A stretch of DNA of 64,000 bases from Salipiger thiooxidans (GTDB lineage: Bacteria; Pseudomonadota; Alphaproteobacteria; Rhodobacterales; Rhodobacteraceae): assembly GCF_900102075.1 (NCBI RefSeq), contig NZ_FNAV01000004.1, forward strand, positions 339,538 to 403,537, read 5' to 3'. The number at the start of each line of letters is the position of its first letter. The stretch's first letter is position 1. This document shows positions 27,937 through 36,533 of this stretch, one piece after another. Position numbers and translations under genes: made by a program. Under the pieces are notes generated by a model. It did no database searches. It worked only from the letters and a program-made list of their open reading frames with translations, and was not told the DNA's origin.

Positions 27937-29068
27937 GGCTGCTTCCCCACCGTTGAGCTATCCTGAACCGGGGTCAACCGCGCAACAAGGAGAAGCAGCC
28001 ATGTGTGCAAAGAAGACAGGAAGGATCGAAGATCTCGCCGTCGTCGGGATCGACATCGGCAAGGATACGTTTCACTTGGTCGCGTTCGACCGGTCCGGCC
28101 AACTGGTCATGCGCAAGCAGATCAAGCGCTTTGACCTGAATGCCACGTTCGCAAAAATCCCTTGCTGCATCGTGGGAATGGAGGCTTGCCTCAGCGCCCA
28201 TTTTGTCAGCCGAACGCTGCGGGGCATGGGGTTCGATCCGCGGATCATCCCGGCGATTTACGTAAAGCCTTTCAACAAGGGCCAAAAGAACGACTACAAC
28301 GACGCCGAGGCCATCGCCGAGGCCGCGTTGCGTCCAAACCTCCGGACCGTTTCAGAGAAAGACCAGGATCAGCTCGACCTTCAGGCTCTGCACCGGGTCC
28401 GGGCACGGCTGGTTTCGCGTCGCACGGCCACCATCAATCAGATCCGGGCCTTTCTCATCGAGCAGGGGATCACCGTCAGGTCGGGGCTGCGGGCGCTGAA
28501 GAATTCCTTCGAGACGATCCTCGAACAGCGACGGGATGAGATATCGCCCCGGATGCGCGGCATTCTAATCGGGCTCCATGGCGTCTGGCTCTGGCTGGAC
28601 AAACGGATCGAGAATGTCTCTAGCGAGATCGAAGAGATCAGCCGCACTGAGGAGAACTGCGCCAACATCATGACGATCCCAGGCATTGGCCCGATGATCT
28701 CGACGGCGATGGTCGCGTCCGTCGGCAAAGGTGAAGCCTTCGATCGAGGGCGCGATTTCGCGGCATGGCTGGGCCTGGTGCCCCGACAGTTCAGCACAGG
28801 CGGACGCACCATTCTCGGCAGGATCACTAAACGCGGCAGCCGCTATCTGAGGATATTGTTTGTGCAGGCGGCGAAAGTGATCATGATGCGCCCATACCGA
28901 TGGTCTGACTTCAGCTTCGGCCCGTGGCTGACCGAGGCGGTCGCCTGTATGCCGCGAAACAAGGCGGCCATCGCGCTTGCCAACAAACTCGCTCGAACTG
29001 CCTGGAGCCTTCTGCGGCACGGCACCCGGTTCGACGCGCCAAAAGACGCGGCAATGGAAGCGATCTGA
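27937..29068 (+). mobile_element. IS110-family insertion sequence (minimal extent)
   Basis: Contains a full DEDD recombinase gene. As usual for IS110 elements no terminal inverted repeats are evident, so true ends cannot be set. A 9-bp inverted repeat (GGCTGCTTC at 27937-27945, GAAGCAGCC at 27992-28000) flanks the leader and its right arm abuts the ATG. The non-coding leader is where IS110-group elements encode a bridge RNA; I did not fold it. Confidence 0.65.
28001..29068 (+). CDS. IS110-family transposase (DEDD recombinase)
   Basis: A 355-residue transposase. The N-terminal RuvC-like DEDD domain shows D18 in GIDIGKD, E61 in GMEACL, and D98 and D101 in KNDYNDAEA. The C-terminal Tnp20 domain has the IPGIGPMISTAMVA helix-hairpin and later the conserved serine region GRITKRGSRYL. 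Length is typical and the frame is intact, so the element could be active. The ATG at 28001 follows AAGGAGAAG. It lies within an accessory stretch with several broken genes. Confidence 0.92.
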   Translation: MCAKKTGRIEDLAVVGIDIGKDTFHLVAFDRSGQLVMRKQIKRFDLNATFAKIPCCIVGMEACLSAHFVSRTLRGMGFDPRIIPAIYVKPFNKGQKNDYNDAEAIAEAALRPNLRTVSEKDQDQLDLQALHRVRARLVSRRTATINQIRAFLIEQGITVRSGLRALKNSFETILEQRRDEISPRMRGILIGLHGVWLWLDKRIENVSSEIEEISRTEENCANIMTIPGIGPMISTAMVASVGKGEAFDRGRDFAAWLGLVPRQFSTGGRTILGRITKRGSRYLRILFVQAAKVIMMRPYRWSDFSFGPWLTEAVACMPRNKAAIALANKLARTAWSLLRHGTRFDAPKDAAMEAI

Positions 29069-29517
29069 CGCTTTCCAAGGTCACCAAGGAGTTCGCGATA
29101 GAGAGGACAGCATGGAACGGAGAAGATACGCCCCCAGAGTCTGACGGCCCAAATGGTTATCATGGACCTTGCCGGTAATGAGACCACGGCGCGTGCGTAA
29201 CCCCATCAAGGCCACGGCCAGCGAGCCGATTAACAGGCCGGATACATATGAACGATTTCCGAAATCGTGCCGAATTCTCGATTGCGAATAGCAGCCGACA
29301 CATACATGTGGGCCGACAGCGACGCCGCCGCATGGGTGATCAGGGGCTTGGCCCGGCGGCGCAGCGAAGGTCGGGAAGGAGCCCAAACTACCGAATGCTG
29401 CGGCTTATAGGATTGGCAGCTTTGCTGTACTGAGTTCGTCACAGTCATTCAGGCCACGAACTGTAAATCTCGTTTTCTTGAACTTGAAGGCCAGACCTAA
29501 GGATAGCTCAGACGGCT
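29069..29517. other. 449-base stretch after IS110, no supported gene
   Basis: Holds the right-hand non-coding end of the IS element and a GC-rich portion (about 29335-29400, GGCGCAGCGAAGGTCGG and later ATGCTGCGG) that resembles the dispersed intergenic repeats. Short minus-strand frames here have no recognisable domain. Confidence 0.3.
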
Positions 29518-30018
29518 TCATTTTGCGTTTCGCAACGCCTTTCGGATGTAGGTGTTTGCCGATCGGAAATGCGATGGACCTGACGCCTCTGCGAACCGTC
29601 CAAGCGTCCACTTGCCGGTCCACGCGTGTGCGCCACTGGTGTAGAGCGATTCATTATCTTGTGATGCAATAAACCGGCGCAAATTGTCACAAGCAGCCTC
29701 AAAGTCGGAAAGCAAATCTGCCCACTGCGTCTCGTTACCTTTCTCGTAGAGCGGGGCGTTGTATTCCTTGAGCTGGTTCCATTTGTAGCCCTTGGCGGGG
29801 ACATGCACCTCGCGGCCCTCAACACCGTCTTCGTACCAACCGTGGAACATGCCCATCCAGTGAGTGCGGTGTGCGATCACACCCTTGATCGTAGTGTCGT
29901 CATCGAGGGCCGACAAAGAGGCTTTTGCTTCGTCGACGCCATCAAGCGTTTTGCGGAGCTTGGCCAAGTCTTTATCGAAAACGGCGAGTAGATCGATTTT
30001 GTTGGTTGCTGCTGGCAT
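29518..30018 (-). CDS. ClbS/DfsB-like protein
   Basis: A 166-residue protein of the ClbS/DfsB (DUF1706) four-helix family related to DinB. Marks are IAHRTHWMGMFHGWY in the first half, KGYKWNQLKEYN in the middle, and a C-terminal WTLGRFAEASGPSHFRSANTYIRK. ClbS itself is a hydrolase that protects E. coli from the genotoxin colibactin; most family members have unknown substrates. The ATG at 30018 is preferred over a GTG nine bases earlier. It stands alone, between an IS element and a TetR gene, so it may be a resistance cargo gene. Confidence 0.82.
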   Translation of the reverse strand: MPAATNKIDLLAVFDKDLAKLRKTLDGVDEAKASLSALDDDTTIKGVIAHRTHWMGMFHGWYEDGVEGREVHVPAKGYKWNQLKEYNAPLYEKGNETQWADLLSDFEAACDNLRRFIASQDNESLYTSGAHAWTGKWTLGRFAEASGPSHFRSANTYIRKALRNAK

Positions 30019-30275
30019 GCTGAACACTAAGCCACTGAATTAATAAGATCATTGACGTACATCAAGACGCCAGAGTTGTCTCAAGCGCGATAGCCGACCT
30101 TGGTAAGTCGGCAGCGAAAGCCTGGTTTGTCCGCCCTCCGGAACTTGGCGGGTCCGGGGCGTGCTGCAACCGCGATGTATGGCTGCTTTCGTGGTTCCGC
30201 ACGCGGTGGAGGCTTGGGCGCTCGACGGCGGCTATGGATGCGCCGCTGCTGTCGAGCCGGGCGATGGATCCCGCC

Positions 30276-30872
30276 CTACATATCCCGATCAGGCATTTGC
30301 TTGGGACTCAGCCAAGCCTGCAGCTGGATTGCCAGTCGATCTCTGAGGGTCTTGTCGCCATGCTCTGTGCAAAGGCTCAGAGCCACCGAACTGACGGAGA
30401 AAGCCTGGATTCCTTCTGACTGAAGCTCAGCCGATATGTCCTGCCGAAACGGTCCACCCTTCAACTTCTGGACCAGGATGCGGTCGTACCGACAGATCGC
30501 CTTGGCGATGGCCCCGACCTTTTCGACGGCAAGCGCCCCTGACAGACGCAGAAAAATATCAAAGACATAACGCTCGCTCGAGAGAAAACTCAGAAGCGGC
30601 ATGATGCTCTCCACCACGTGTGCGATAGAGCGAAAGCCGCCAACGGCGTCCAGATCGTCGAGCAGCGCGTCGACCCGCTCGCCGATCAGGATATCCATCA
30701 AAGCGTCCTTGTCGCTGAAATGTGCAAAGAACGTGCCTTTCGCCACGCCCCCGGCGGTGACGACCTGTTCGACCCGGAGATCCGCAAAGCCGGAGTCCGA
30801 GACAATCTCCCTCGCACAGCCGAGAAGCCTTTCCCGTGTCTTGACGCTTCTGAGCTGTTTTGCGCGGGCCAT
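30276..30872 (-). CDS. TetR-family repressor
   Basis: A 198-residue TetR regulator. The N-terminal HTH (about 10-55) reads RERLLGCAREIVSDSGF, then VEQVVTAGGVAKGTFFAHF, typical of the family; the C-terminal ligand domain is variable. It is transcribed divergently from a flavodoxin-type reductase gene, and two copies of TGACCGCGGTCA lie between them, which are the expected operators. It probably represses both itself and the reductase until a quinone-like or electrophilic ligand binds; the ligand is not known. Confidence 0.88.
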   Translation of the reverse strand: MARAKQLRSVKTRERLLGCAREIVSDSGFADLRVEQVVTAGGVAKGTFFAHFSDKDALMDILIGERVDALLDDLDAVGGFRSIAHVVESIMPLLSFLSSERYVFDIFLRLSGALAVEKVGAIAKAICRYDRILVQKLKGGPFRQDISAELQSEGIQAFSVSSVALSLCTEHGDKTLRDRLAIQLQAWLSPKQMPDRDM

Positions 30873-30892
30873 GGGGCCTCCTATCCAGATTA

Positions 30893-30936
30893 TTGACCGC
30901 GGTCAACATAGGGGATAACAAATATGACCGCGGTCA
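30893..30936. promoter_or_regulatory. Twin TGACCGCGGTCA operators
   Basis: Two identical 12-bp perfect palindromes, TGACCGCGGTCA at 30894-30905 and 30925-30936, 31 bases apart, in the divergent gap between the tetR and reductase starts. The first extends to TTGACCGCGGTCAA. One operator sits by each start, which is the classical arrangement for a TetR repressor controlling both genes. Confidence 0.8.
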
Positions 30937-30950
30937 ATTCAGGAGTTCCC

Positions 30951-31544
30951 ATGGCCCCCAGACGCATCTTTGTCCTCAACGGACATCCCGGTAAAACCTC
31001 GCTTTCCAGGCTCTTTTCCGAAGACTACGCGCAGGCCGCGGTGCAGGCTGGTCACGAACTTCGGATCACCCATCTGCACGATCTGGACTTCGATCCCGAT
31101 TTCGGCGGGGCCGGCTACCGTGCCGCCAAGCCTCTCGAGCCAGATCTGGAAGCGGTCATGGCCAATATGGACTGGGCCGAACATCTGGTTTTGCTGAGCC
31201 CCATGTGGTGGGGCGGTCTGCCCGCCAAGTTGAAGGGCCTATTCGACCGCGCCCTGCTGCCCGGCAGCGCCTTCGACACGCGCGCCAAGACCTGGCTGGG
31301 ATCGCCCCGGCCGCTTCTGGCCGGACGCACCGCGCGGCTGATCATGACCTCGGATACGCCGCACTGGTTCTTTCGGCTCGTCCACAAGGCCGCACTGGTG
31401 CGCCAGCTTCGAATGCAGATCTTTGGATTCGTCGGCATTTCGCCTCTGCACGTCACCCATTTTTCGGCAGTCATCAATTCATCGCCCGAGACGAGAGCGA
31501 AGTGGTCCCGAAGGGTGGCCAGCCTTGGAGCGCGCGGAGCGTAG
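30951..31544 (+). CDS. NAD(P)H dehydrogenase (quinone)-like flavoprotein
   Basis: A 197-residue flavodoxin-2-fold protein related to NQO1, MdaB and KefF-type reductases: N-terminal FMN-loop FVLNGHPGKTSLSR, LLSPMWWGGLPAKLKGLFDR in the middle, and GFVGISPLHVTHFS near the end. Such enzymes reduce quinones or related electrophiles with NAD(P)H. The start at 30951 has AGGAG upstream; an ATG at 30924 in the same frame overlaps the second operator and is unlikely. Regulated, most likely, by the divergent TetR. Confidence 0.85.
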   Translation: MAPRRIFVLNGHPGKTSLSRLFSEDYAQAAVQAGHELRITHLHDLDFDPDFGGAGYRAAKPLEPDLEAVMANMDWAEHLVLLSPMWWGGLPAKLKGLFDRALLPGSAFDTRAKTWLGSPRPLLAGRTARLIMTSDTPHWFFRLVHKAALVRQLRMQIFGFVGISPLHVTHFSAVINSSPETRAKWSRRVASLGARGA

Positions 31545-31913
31545 GTTCAAGACAAATGGCATAGTGACCTTGGCGCGCCAAATCTTGCTGCAGGATCCCA
31601 CCGATGTCTGGTTTGGCGAAGCTGCGACGCAGCGCGGCCAGCCAGACGAATGACCGCAACGGGCCGACAGCGGCGGATAGAGTGGGCATGGCGCACCTCC
31701 AGCCGTGTCTGCTTTCTGGGCTTCGCTGGCATCTGAGCATTGTGCAGCATCGCGCTCGTTAGCCAGGCAGATTTGAATGTTCGACGCGCGCCGTTCGGGT
31801 TTCCACAGGTCTTCGCCGTAGTCTGCACGAACGCCGATAGTGACCGACAAGGCATATCTCGCACTTGACTGTCAGGATAAATCGCCGAGATTTCGAGCGC
31901 GTTCTGTTGCGCC
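31545..31913. other. Gap with dispersed repeat copy C and junction to the conjugative element
   Basis: No supported gene. Bases 31597-31637 match repeat copy B (CCACCGATG, GGTTT, GAAGCTGCG and CGCAGCG in the same order). Sequence around 31645-31680 (ATGACCGCAACGGGCCGACAG) is of the degenerate-repeat type. The junction where ardC sequence begins, near 31914, is probably a recombination point. Confidence 0.45.
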
Positions 31914-32111
31914 TCGCTCGGGATCGTCCCGACTGTGCGCCACGCCGATTACATCGGCTCCTGGCTGGAGGTGATGCGCGAGGATTCCCGCGCGATCGTC
32001 CGCGCCGCCTCGCAGGCCAGCAAGGCGGCCGACTGGATGCTGGCCCATCTGCCCGACGACAGCACCGATGTTGAGCGGCAGACCCCGACGGAAGGGAGGG
32101 CCGCGGCATGA
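31914..32111 (+). pseudogene. ardC antirestriction gene, 3' remnant
   Basis: Reading to the TGA at 32109, the frame gives VRHADYIGSWLEVMREDSRA and then AASQASKAADWMLAHL, the usual C terminus of ArdC-type (DUF1738) antirestriction proteins. The ~240 upstream residues with the ssDNA-binding and zincin domains are missing. Its stop overlaps the DUF2958 start as ATGA, the normal arrangement in alphaproteobacterial ICEs. It marks the broken left end of the conjugative element. Confidence 0.7.
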
Positions 32112-32503
32112 TCCTCCTGACCGACACACAGCGTGACCGTTTGCTGCCGAATGGCCGCGATCGCGATCAGGATCACATTCCGGTCGTGAAGTTCTTCAAT
32201 CCCTTCGGCGCCGGTGTCTGGCTCGCGACCGAGCTCGACGAGGACGGCGACATCATGTTTGGCCTGGCCGACATTGGCTACCCCGAACTTGGCTCCTGGA
32301 GCCTCAACGAACTGCGCTCCATTCGGCTGCCCTTCGGCATGGGTATCGAGCCGGATCTGCTGTTCACGTGGGATCTCCCGATCTCGGTCTGGGCCGAGGC
32401 CGCCCGGGATGCCGGCAGCATTCGCGATGCCGAGCGCCTGCTTTATCGCTCGGGCCGTCTGCCAGGCGGGACACGTCCCGATGCGGAGCCCCGGCGTTCC
32501 TGA
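32108..32503 (+). CDS. DUF2958 protein
   Basis: A 131-residue DUF2958 protein with the characteristic order VKFFNPFGAGVWLATEL, DIMFGLADIGYPELGSWSLNEL and FGMGIEPDLLF. These proteins accompany ardC and radC genes on mobile elements; their biochemical role is unknown. The start overlaps the ardC remnant stop. Length is normal and the gene looks intact. Confidence 0.88.
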   Translation: MILLTDTQRDRLLPNGRDRDQDHIPVVKFFNPFGAGVWLATELDEDGDIMFGLADIGYPELGSWSLNELRSIRLPFGMGIEPDLLFTWDLPISVWAEAARDAGSIRDAERLLYRSGRLPGGTRPDAEPRRS

Positions 32504-32617
32504 GATCCACGCTCTTCAGCTTCGGCGCCGCTCTCTTCGCTGGAAGAGGGCGGCGCTTCTCCTCGTGACGCGGTGAAAGTTCGGCGCCCGGCCGGCTGCC
32601 CGTCGGAGAACAGCGCC

Positions 32618-33106
32618 ATGACACGAAACACGAGAACACCCGCCATCGAACCGCAGCCGCTCCGGTTCTCGGCCCAGGAGCAGGCCGTGGTCTATGAGGC
32701 CCGGCAGATCCTGCTGCGCCATCTCAACCAGAACCCTGTCCTGACGTCCTGGCAGGCGGTCCTCGACTATTGCGCCTTGACCATACGGGGCGATGTGGAG
32801 CGCTTCCATGTCCTCTATCTCGACCGCAGGAACCGGCTGATCTCTGACGAATGCCTCGCCATCGGCACCATCGATCACGTCCCGGTCTATCCCCGGGAGG
32901 TGCTGCGGCGCTGCCTGGCGCTCAATGCCTCGGCGCTGATCATCGTCCACAATCATCCGGCCGGCGATCCCGAGCCCTCAGCCGCCGACCTCGCGATGAC
33001 GAAAGAAATCCGGAACGCCTGTGCGTCCCTTGGGGTAGTGCTGCACGACCACATCATCACCGGTGCTGGCCGGGAGACCAGCCTGCGTGCCCGCGGCGAG
33101 CTCTGA
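32618..33106 (+). CDS. RadC-like JAB-domain protein
   Basis: A 162-residue RadC/JAB-type protein as found on ICEs and plasmids. The metal motif is IVHNHPAGDPEPSAAD (HxHPxGDPxPSxxD). The helix-hairpin-helix part of chromosomal RadC is absent, as usual in mobile-element copies. The ATG at 32618 is preferred over 32573 because GGAGA lies 9 bases upstream. Function on the element is unknown; DNA-repair claims for RadC are doubtful. Confidence 0.88.
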   Translation: MTRNTRTPAIEPQPLRFSAQEQAVVYEARQILLRHLNQNPVLTSWQAVLDYCALTIRGDVERFHVLYLDRRNRLISDECLAIGTIDHVPVYPREVLRRCLALNASALIIVHNHPAGDPEPSAADLAMTKEIRNACASLGVVLHDHIITGAGRETSLRARGEL

Positions 33107-33222
33107 TGGGTCTGCGCGTTCATCCCCGGCTCGGCCACGAGAGGGAGAGGAGGGTGGGGGTTTCGTGACGGGCTGGTTGCCGGAGAGAGAGGCTCCCCGG
33201 CGTCCGTCATGGAGACCCTGAC

Positions 33223-35349
33223 ATGGCCACTGCCACGCAGAAAATCACCCTGTCGTCCTCGCGCGACATCCCCTTCAACAAACTGGTGCTCAGCCAGTCC
33301 AACGTCCGTCGCGTGAAAGCCGGTATCTCGGTCGAGGAACTGGCCGAGTCCATCGCCCGCCGCGGGCTGATCCAGTCCCTGCATGTCCGGCCCGAGCTTG
33401 ACGCCGAGGGTCAGGAAACCGGCCTTTTCGAGGTGCCGGCTGGCGGCCGCCGCTATCGCGCGCTGGAGCTTTTGGTCAAACAGAAGCGCCTCAACAAGAC
33501 CGCGCCGGTGCCCTGTGTCGTCTCGGAGGCCAGTGACGACATCCTGATCGACGAGGTGTCGCTGGCCGAAAATATCGAGCGCGCCCCGCTGCATCCGCTC
33601 GACCAGTTTCGCGCCTTCCAGAGCCTTCGTGAGAAGGGCATGAGCGAGGAGGAAATCGCCGCCGCCTTCTTCGTCGACGCCAGGGTGGTGAAGCAGCGCC
33701 TGCGCCTGGTCTCGGTCTCGCCGGCGCTGCTCGAGACCTATGCCGAGGACGGCATGACGCTGGAACAGCTCATGGCCTTCACCGTCTCCGAAGACCACGC
33801 CCGGCAGGAACAGGTCTGGGAGGCGATCAAGGATGGCTGGCAGAAAGAGCCCTACACGATCCGTCGCATGCTGACGGAAACCACGGTGCGGGCCTCCGAC
33901 AAACGGGCGCTCTTCGTCGGCATCGAGACCTATGAGGCAGCGGGCGGCTATGTGCTGCGCGATCTCTTCCAGCAGGACGATGGCGGCTGGCTCCAGGACC
34001 CGGTGCTGCTCGCCCGGCTGGCAGGCGAGAAGCTGAAGGCCGAGGCCGAAACCATCGCCGCCGAAGGCTGGAAGTGGATCGAGGTCGCGGCCGATTTTCC
34101 CTATGGCCATACCAGTGGCATGCGCCGTCTTGTCGGCACCACCATCGACCTGACCGACCAGGAGCGTGCCGAGCGCGAAAAGCTCCGCGACGAGTTCGAC
34201 GCGTTGGAGGCGCAATATGCCGAGGTCGACGAACTGCCCGACGAGGTGGACTCGCGGCTCCGCGAGATCGAAGAGGCGCTGGAAGCCTTCGAGACCCGAC
34301 CGATGCGCTACGACGCCGATCAGATGGCGCGCGCCGGTGTCTTCGTCAGCATCCGCCATGACGGCCAGCTCGCCGTCGAGCGCGGCTATGTCCGTCCCGA
34401 AGACGAGGCGGCGGAAGGTCCCGAGGGCGATGACGCCGATGGTGCATCTCCCGAAGGCGGCGAGCCCGGCGGCGTCCAGCGCGCTGTCATCACCGTGGGC
34501 GGCACGGCGGCCGAATCCGAAGAGGAAGAGGACGTCGAAACCATCCGGCCTCTGCCGGACCGCCTGGTCAGCGAGCTCACCGCGCATCGCACGCTGGCGC
34601 TCCGCGATGCCGTGGCGGCGAACCCGCATGTCGCGATGACGGCGCTGCTGCATCGGCTGGTCACCGATTGCTTCCTGCCGCAGTCCACCAGGGGGTGCCT
34701 CGAGGCCCATGTCCGGGAAGTTCATTTCCCGGCGCAGGCCGATGACCTGGGGGAGAGCGCCTCGGCGCGCGCCATCGCCGAGCGGCACGAACGCTGGGGT
34801 GATCATATCCCGGCCCACGATGCGGCGCTCTGGGACTGGCTGGTCGATCAGGACGACGACACCCGCATGGAGTTGCTCGCCCATTGCATCAGCTTCGGCG
34901 TCAACGCCTTGCACGAGAAGCCCAACCCCTATGGCGGTATGGGCGTCAGCCAGCACGGGCTCGACGTGCGCCTGTCCCAGGCCGACCGGCTGGCGCGGGC
35001 GACGGACCTCGACATGGTGGCCGTGGGTTGGCGGCCGACCGTCGGCAACTATCTCGGTCGCGTGACCAAGCCGCGGATCATCGAGGCGGTACGCGAAGGT
35101 GCCGGCGAGCGGGCGGCCCAGCTCATCGACCATCTGAAGAAAGGGGATATGGCGAAGGAGGCCGAGCGCCTGCTGGCCGAAACCGGCTGGTTGCCGGAGC
35201 CGCTGCGCATGGTGGATCGCGATGCCGATATCGCTATGGACGCCGGGGTCGATACGGAGGCGGATGATCTGCCTGAATTCCTTGCCGGGGACGGCGAGGA
35301 TGAAGACGCCACGGAGGACGAGGAGCAGTCCATGGTCGCCGCCGAATGA
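33223..35349 (+). CDS. ParB/RepB-type nuclease-domain protein
   Basis: A 708-residue protein with an N-terminal ParB N domain (about 15-120; LSQSNVRR, GLIQSLHVRPE, VPAGGRRYRALE and LAENIERAPLHPLDQFRAF) and an HTH region (SEEEIAAAFFVDARVVKQRL). The long C-terminal part is acidic and specific to ICE-borne ParB-like proteins. It probably takes part in maintenance or transfer of the element rather than chromosome segregation; no parA is adjacent. The gene is intact and is one of the largest in the backbone. Confidence 0.88.
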   Translation: MATATQKITLSSSRDIPFNKLVLSQSNVRRVKAGISVEELAESIARRGLIQSLHVRPELDAEGQETGLFEVPAGGRRYRALELLVKQKRLNKTAPVPCVVSEASDDILIDEVSLAENIERAPLHPLDQFRAFQSLREKGMSEEEIAAAFFVDARVVKQRLRLVSVSPALLETYAEDGMTLEQLMAFTVSEDHARQEQVWEAIKDGWQKEPYTIRRMLTETTVRASDKRALFVGIETYEAAGGYVLRDLFQQDDGGWLQDPVLLARLAGEKLKAEAETIAAEGWKWIEVAADFPYGHTSGMRRLVGTTIDLTDQERAEREKLRDEFDALEAQYAEVDELPDEVDSRLREIEEALEAFETRPMRYDADQMARAGVFVSIRHDGQLAVERGYVRPEDEAAEGPEGDDADGASPEGGEPGGVQRAVITVGGTAAESEEEEDVETIRPLPDRLVSELTAHRTLALRDAVAANPHVAMTALLHRLVTDCFLPQSTRGCLEAHVREVHFPAQADDLGESASARAIAERHERWGDHIPAHDAALWDWLVDQDDDTRMELLAHCISFGVNALHEKPNPYGGMGVSQHGLDVRLSQADRLARATDLDMVAVGWRPTVGNYLGRVTKPRIIEAVREGAGERAAQLIDHLKKGDMAKEAERLLAETGWLPEPLRMVDRDADIAMDAGVDTEADDLPEFLAGDGEDEDATEDEEQSMVAAE

Positions 35350-35446
35350 TGCTCAGGCGGGGTGGCCTTTGCTGCCCCGCCACATCCCTTCCGTTTCCGC
35401 AACTTGCCCGGTCCCCGTGACCGGGCTTTTCCTTTGGAGTAACCCG

Positions 35447-35752
35447 ATGCCCGCGACGATCGATATCGACCGAATATTCCGTGAGAACCGCGCCAGTCCG
35501 CCATCCGAACGCACGCTGCCTTGGGAGGAAACCCGCGATGGCATCACCGTGGTGGTGGAGCCGAAGCCCCATTGGGCGGAAGACATTCGCGCCTTCCGTC
35601 TCGAAGCCCGCGAATATTGCCGCTATGCCGATTGGACCGCGAACGGCGGTCATGCCCGGTTCTACGGTCATATCGACACCGGCGGTGACGACGTGATGAT
35701 GAGCGCGCGCGCCCTGATCGACCACGAGATTGCCGATGGGCTCTGGGACTGA
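35447..35752 (+). CDS. Small ICE-backbone hypothetical protein
   Basis: A 101-residue acidic protein starting after TTTGGAGTAACCCG, a good ribosome site. No domain recognised. It reads as an alpha/beta protein (VVVEPKPHWAEDIRAFRLEA, HARFYGHIDTGGDDVMMS). It stands 97 bases after the ParB-like gene in the backbone of the conjugative element; small genes of this kind are common there. Confidence 0.65.
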   Translation: MPATIDIDRIFRENRASPPSERTLPWEETRDGITVVVEPKPHWAEDIRAFRLEAREYCRYADWTANGGHARFYGHIDTGGDDVMMSARALIDHEIADGLWD

Positions 35753-36168
35753 AGGCCCGTTCACGTCTGACGATAGCCACCGCGGTCGTCGTGTCGTCGG
35801 CCTGTATGGCACCAATTCCAGCTTCACCACGGTGCCGCTCATCATGTTCGGCATCGGTTTCCGCCCCGTCCTCGAACACACTCCTGATGCCAGCGCGGCG
35901 GCAAGGGCTGGCAGGGCGAAACATCTGCAGTGGGGGGCTCCGGCACCTGTCGGATGCAAGACACCACCCCCGCTTCCATTCGCTAACCTTGGTCTGATCC
36001 GTCTCTTTGACATTCAACCCCGGAGGGGTCGGCTTACGCAGACGCGCCGCCCTCGGGGATTCGGAAAAAGTCCGAACGCCCGAGGGTGAGTGCAGATCCG
36101 GTCAAACACGTCGGGCGCCTGTCGCGCGGGGGATGGTCCCCTGCCTCCAGTGACAGGAGCCAGTCCCG
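35753..36168. other. 416-base gap with hairpins, no supported gene
   Basis: Contains several GC-rich inverted repeats, for example around 36048-36090 (CCCTCGGGGATTCGG... CGCCCGAGGG), between two backbone genes. Short frames here are shadows without motifs. Possible promoter or RNA-processing region for the small membrane gene that follows. Confidence 0.3.
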
Positions 36169-36333
36169 ATGTCCTATGCAGATGCCACCGCTTTCGCCGC
36201 CAGCCTCGCCGCCACGCTGATGGTTGTAGTCGTCGTGTTCCAGGCCGGGGACGGAACCCACGGCGCCATGCCCGCCGACGAGTTCGACGGCGATGAGGAC
36301 ATGGTGAAGCTGGAACTGGATCCATGGGAGTAA
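36169..36333 (+). CDS. 54-residue membrane protein of the ICE backbone
   Basis: Short gene starting MSYADATAFAASLAATLMVV, with one membrane segment (about residues 8-26) and an acidic tail (EFDGDEDMVKLELDPWE). ACAGGAG lies 10 bases before the ATG. Small proteins of this composition are, as I recall them, regularly placed between the parB-like and strawberry-notch genes of related elements. Function unknown. Confidence 0.55.
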   Translation: MSYADATAFAASLAATLMVVVVVFQAGDGTHGAMPADEFDGDEDMVKLELDPWE

Positions 36334-36533
36334 GGCGCGAAAGCGCCTCACCCCAAACGGCCCGAGCGCGGAGACCCGCGCTTCGGGCCTTCAGTGACTC
36401 ACGATGGTCCCCCATCGTCGGCAGCGGAACCGGGAACAAGCCCGGTCAGAGAGGAAGAGTGCGGGCCTTTCGGCCGTGACGGGTTAAGGGCTGGAGTGAG
36501 AGGCTCACCGGCGCCCGTCATGGAGTGATCCCG

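Noticed and set aside
32953..35133. Long minus-strand frame opposite the ParB-like gene
   Set aside because: A shadow frame: no domain, and its composition mirrors the coding frame on the plus strand.
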